Below are positions 59,799 through 64,000 of a stretch of DNA of 64,000 bases, in pieces; the first letter of the stretch is position 1, and each line of letters begins with the position of its first letter. The notes beneath the pieces were generated by a model. The model was not told the DNA's origin. It was given only the letters and a program-made list of their open reading frames with translations, and did no database searches. The DNA is from Actinomyces trachealis (GTDB taxonomy: Bacteria; Actinomycetota; Actinomycetes; Actinomycetales; Actinomycetaceae): the NCBI RefSeq assembly GCF_015711475.1, contig NZ_CP065027.1, forward strand, positions 558,001-622,000. The letters are read 5' to 3'. The translations under genes were made by a program, and so were the position numbers.

Positions 59799-60388
59799 AC
59801 CCCAGTGCGTTTCGGCTACAACACAGGACAGGAATGGCGCCAGGTCAGCACCGTCGAGGAGGAGGAGTACCCCGAGCTGTACCACCGAGACGGTGCTGGC
59901 GATCATGACGACGCGGCTTCAGCTACGACCGCTTCTTCGGCCCGTACCTGCGTGGAGCGACACGCATCGAGATCGTCGACCCGTATATCAGGCAGCCGCA
60001 CCAGGCGCGTAACCTCACCGAGTTCCTTGAGACGGTCGCTAAAGTGACCGACCGCACGGCCGAGGTCGCCGTTCATCTCATCACGAAGCCGGACACGACT
60101 GCGGAGCATGCCCGCAAACAGGTGGAGAACCTCGAGGCAATCAAGAACAACGCGAGGGTTGCAGGCATCGCCTTCGACTATGCCTTCAAAGACACCATCC
60201 ATGACCGCTCCATCACTGCCGATACCGGGTGGCTGATCGTGCTGGGGCGGGGCCTCGACGTGTTCCAGACCTTTGACACGAGCTGGTTCGACCTGCGCCT
60301 GCGCCAGCAGATCTACCGCCAGGTCAAGGAGTTCACCATCACCTACGTCCGTCGCAGTGATGTCCCGACCGGCCGGAACAGGCTCTGA
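59799..60388 (+). pseudogene. MIT_C-like domain fragment from a defence-associated gene
   Basis: An open frame 59909-60388, just after a TGA, reads GFSYDRFFGPYLRGATRIEI, VDPYIRQPHQARNLTEFLE, TIHDRSITADTGWLIVLGRGLD and ends VRRSDVPTGRNRL. This matches the phospholipase-D-like MIT C-terminal domain found at the end of some bacterial defence ATPases or proteases. The preceding 110 bp (RFGYNTGQEWRQVSTVEEEEY) is in another frame. It is probably the 3' end of the last gene of the former BREX locus, but that assignment is tentative. Confidence 0.5.
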
Positions 60389-60633
60389 CTAGGGAGGCGT
60401 GACATGAGCGGCTGCGTGCTGCCCCTGTCGGCGATGCTGTAAGGCCCAGTGCCCCCAGGGACGGTGACTGGTGCTCCCGCGTGGGGCGCCAACCACCATC
60501 ATCTTGAAAATGTACTGACAAAAGCATCGCGTTTGGGTGCTCGAAGGGCTAGTGTGGGAGTACGGTCGCGAATAGGTCCTAGGGCCCGTCGATCGCGCCT
60601 CAGGCTGTAAGCCACCACGAGACTCAGGAGTCA
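60389..60633 (+). promoter_or_regulatory. Upstream region of iolA with candidate operator
   Basis: AAAATGTACTGACAAAAGCA (60507-60526) matches AAAATGTCCTGACTAAAGCA at 62213-62232 at 18 of 20 bases. It lies about 110 bp before the iolA start. Confidence 0.55.
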
Positions 60634-62133
<1,500 letters not shown>

Positions 62134-62212
62134 TCCTGTCAGGCTGAGGGCGCTCACCAGATCTGGGCGGTGTGGCCTTCGATCGCGCGGTCATGCGGGT
62201 ACACAGAACCGC

Positions 62213-62245
62213 AAAATGTCCTGACTAAAGCAATTGTCGGGACAA
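62213..62245. promoter_or_regulatory. Double operator candidate upstream of the second iolG-like gene
   Basis: AAAATGTCCTGACTAAAGCA (62213-62232) is followed directly by TTGTC-GG-GACAA (62234-62245), a perfect 5-bp inverted repeat. Both fit the motif family of the inositol region. Confidence 0.55.
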
Positions 62246-62350
62246 AGCCCTTCATGTAATCTGCCTCATAGACGGTGCGGCAAAGTCGCTCCGCCGTCGT
62301 CCTTTCGTTGAAGCGCCGTCAAGGAAGACGGTCAGCCCGAGGAGCAAAAC

Positions 62351-63400
62351 ATGGTCACAAACAACAGTGGGGGCACTGTACGCATCGCCCTGATAGGCGC
62401 CGGGCGCATCGGCGTCGGGCATGCGGCAGCCCTCGCGGCCATCCCAGAGGTGAGCCTCACCGTCTGCGACGCCGACGCCGCACGAGCCCTGCAGGTGACA
62501 CAGGAAACTGGGGCCGCCCACAGGGTTGAGGTGGCCACCTCAACCGCCGAGGAGGTGCTCGCGCGCCCTGAGACGTACGACGGCGTCGTCATCGCCACAC
62601 CAACCGCCACCCACGAGGAACTGGTGCTGGGCTGCGCCCACGCCAGACTGCCCTTCTTCTGCGAGAAGCCGGTAGCCATGGACCTAGAAGGCACCCGCCG
62701 CTGCATCCAGGCCGTGCACACCTCCGGCGTCGCCTCCCAGATCGGCTTCCAGCGGCGCTTCGACCCGGGCTACCAGGAGGCGCGCCGTCGCATCAGCGCG
62801 GGAGAACTCGGTCAGGTCCACCGCATCCATATGCTCACCTGCGACCAAAACCCTCCACCGGAACCCTTCGTGGCGCACTCCGGCGGCATCTGGCGTGACT
62901 GTCTCATCCACGACATTGACGTGCTCCGCTGGGTCACCGGCCATGAGGTGGAAGAGGTCTTCGCCTACGGCGCAGTGCGCGGCGCCGAGTACTTTGCCAC
63001 CTACGGCGACATCGACGAGGGCGTAGCGCTCATGCGGATGGATGATGACACGCTGGTGACCGCGCACACATCCCGCAACAACGGCCAGGGCTACGACGTG
63101 CGCATGGAGGTCTCCGGCACACTGTCCAACGCCACTGTGGGCCTGGAGCCGAAAGTGCCGCTCGTAAGCGTCGAGCCGGGCGTCACCTTCCCTGACGACG
63201 AGCCCTGGGTGGACTTCATCGCCAGGTTCAAAGGCTGCTACGAGGCTGAGCTGCGCGCCTTCGTCGAGGTCGCTGCTGGCCGTGCACCCAGCCCCTGCAC
63301 CATTGATGACGCCCTGGAGGCCCTGCACGTGGCTCTGGCCATCGGCCGGTCACGCCAGGAAGGGCGCCCCGTTAAGGTCTCTGAGATCCGCACCCACTGA
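62351..63400 (+). CDS. Gfo/Idh/MocA oxidoreductase, second inositol dehydrogenase-like protein
   Basis: The 349-aa NAD(P)-dependent oxidoreductase has RIALIGAGRIGVGHAAAL (about 11-28), K106 in FFCEKPVAMD, and the catalytic-site block WRDCLIHDIDVLRWVTG. It resembles IolG, scyllo-inositol dehydrogenases and related sugar dehydrogenases; its substrate is open. GAGGAG lies 8 nt before the ATG. It has its own promoter region with two operator candidates and is followed 36 bp later by a sugar importer ATPase, so it probably heads an uptake operon for an inositol isomer or related sugar. Confidence 0.87.
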   Translation: MVTNNSGGTVRIALIGAGRIGVGHAAALAAIPEVSLTVCDADAARALQVTQETGAAHRVEVATSTAEEVLARPETYDGVVIATPTATHEELVLGCAHARLPFFCEKPVAMDLEGTRRCIQAVHTSGVASQIGFQRRFDPGYQEARRRISAGELGQVHRIHMLTCDQNPPPEPFVAHSGGIWRDCLIHDIDVLRWVTGHEVEEVFAYGAVRGAEYFATYGDIDEGVALMRMDDDTLVTAHTSRNNGQGYDVRMEVSGTLSNATVGLEPKVPLVSVEPGVTFPDDEPWVDFIARFKGCYEAELRAFVEVAAGRAPSPCTIDDALEALHVALAIGRSRQEGRPVKVSEIRTH

Positions 63401-63436
63401 TCCAATAGCCACACCAAAGGAAGGAGGAGGCCAGAT

Positions 63437-64000
63437 ATGGCAGCAGACACCGCGCAGACGCCGCTGCTGGAGGCCCAGGGGATCACCAAACGCTTTCCCG
63501 GCGTGCTGGCCCTCGACGACGTCCAGTTCACCCTGCGGCCCGGGGAGGTACACTCGCTCGTAGGTGAGAACGGCGCAGGCAAGTCCACCCTGATGAAAGT
63601 CCTGGGCGGAATCCACAAGCCGGACGCAGGTGTGCTGCGCCTGAGCGGGGTGGAAACCACCATCGACGGCCCCTTGGACGCCCAGTCCAAGGGCATCTCG
63701 ATCATCCATCAGGAACTCAACCTCATGCCCGACCTGACCGTCGAGCAGAACATCTTCTTCGGCCGGGAGCAGTACGAGGGCATCCGCTTCAACCTCTCCC
63801 CGTCCAAGATGCGCAAGGCGACCAAGGAGCTGCTGGAGCGTGTCGGCCTCCACCTGGCCCCAGACGCCCGCGTAGGTGACCTGACGGTAGCTACCCAGCA
63901 GATGGTGGAGATCGCCAAGGCCCTGTCCTTCGACGCCAAGATCCTCATCATGGACGAGCCGACGGCGGCCCTCACCGACCGGGAGACCGAGGCCCTGTTC
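63437..64000 (+). CDS. Sugar ABC importer ATP-binding protein (partial)
   Basis: The first 188 codons are in the window; the frame runs off the end. [18 protein letters not shown], Walker [17 protein letters not shown] (about 42-57), [23 protein letters not shown] and Walker [14 protein letters not shown] mark the CUT2 class (RbsA/MglA/XylG), which carries two fused ATPase domains of about 500 aa in all. AAGGAGGAGG lies about 7 nt before the ATG. The context suggests import of inositol or a related sugar. Confidence 0.93.
   Translation, partial: MAADTAQTPLLEAQGITKRFPGVLALDDVQFTLRPGEVHSLVGENGAGKSTLMKVLGGIHKPDAGVLRLSGVETTIDGPLDAQSKGISIIHQELNLMPDLTVEQNIFFGREQYEGIRFNLSPSKMRKATKELLERVGLHLAPDARVGDLTVATQQMVEIAKALSFDAKILIMDEPTAALTDRETEALF

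Noticed and set aside
60044..60388. Treating the MIT_C-like piece as an intact 114-aa gene from the GTG at 60044
   Set aside because: Conserved domain sequence continues upstream in the same frame to 59909 and then hits a stop, so this is a truncated remnant rather than a complete small gene.

Overview
The window is high-GC actinobacterial chromosome, most likely from the Actinomycetaceae (Actinomyces/Schaalia type). This is inferred from the gene orders (rpsI-glmM, nnrD-alr-tsaE-tsaB-rimI, guaB/guaB3, whiB2), the frequent GTG starts and the ATGA/GTGA gene overlaps. No tRNA, rRNA or CRISPR array was seen.

Region 1 (1-34.8 kb) is core genome. It holds cell-wall and cofactor genes (glmM, coaA, glmS, acpS, nnrD, alr), the tRNA t6A genes (tsaE, tsaB, rimI, and tsaD after a gap), a three-gene succinate dehydrogenase/fumarate reductase, groES behind a CIRCE operator, whiB2, guaB followed by a two-component system and an ABC transporter, guaB3, ptsH, a sodium:solute symporter, rnhA and pta-ackA. 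Two copies of a roughly 235-bp non-coding element (1799-2033 and 14906-15142) each lie between an operon terminator and a converging gene. Each can fold into a long imperfect hairpin.

Region 2 (34.9-64 kb) is a myo-inositol catabolism region: lacI, iolG, a transaldolase-like gene, gntR, iolC, a Cgl0158-type aldolase, iolB, iolD, iolA, a second iolG-like gene and the start of a sugar ABC importer. Similar short palindromic motifs precede four of its transcription units. No iolE is present inside the window. Two accessory islands split this region.

Island A (about 38.3-48.8 kb) has a broken zeta-toxin gene with an intact possible antitoxin, decayed IS1634- and IS3-type transposases, and then an AT-richer lasso-peptide cluster on the minus strand. 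That cluster has a 42-codon precursor gene at 48513-48641 (absent from an ordinary long-ORF list), an asparagine-synthetase-like cyclase, a PqqD-like leader-binding protein, a transglutaminase-like leader peptidase, a three-gene ABC transporter and an ABCB-type exporter. The predicted core starts with Gly and has Glu at position 7 and Asp at position 9, as needed for a macrolactam ring. A promoter, a 21-bp palindrome at the expected transcription start and an attenuator-like hairpin surround the precursor. The cyclase and exporter reading frames each appear to need one frameshift. A 122-bp copy of the 3' end of gntR lies at the far side of this segment, so transposon remnants and the lasso cluster are flanked by direct repeats.

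Island B (54.6-60.4 kb) is a collapsed BREX-type defence locus. A brxA-like start is fused to a pglX-like end, followed by an IS3 remnant, an intact RloC-like AAA ATPase with a CxxC zinc hook, a broken AlbA-type regulator, a pglZ-like start and a decayed MIT_C-like domain. Only the RloC-like gene looks functional.
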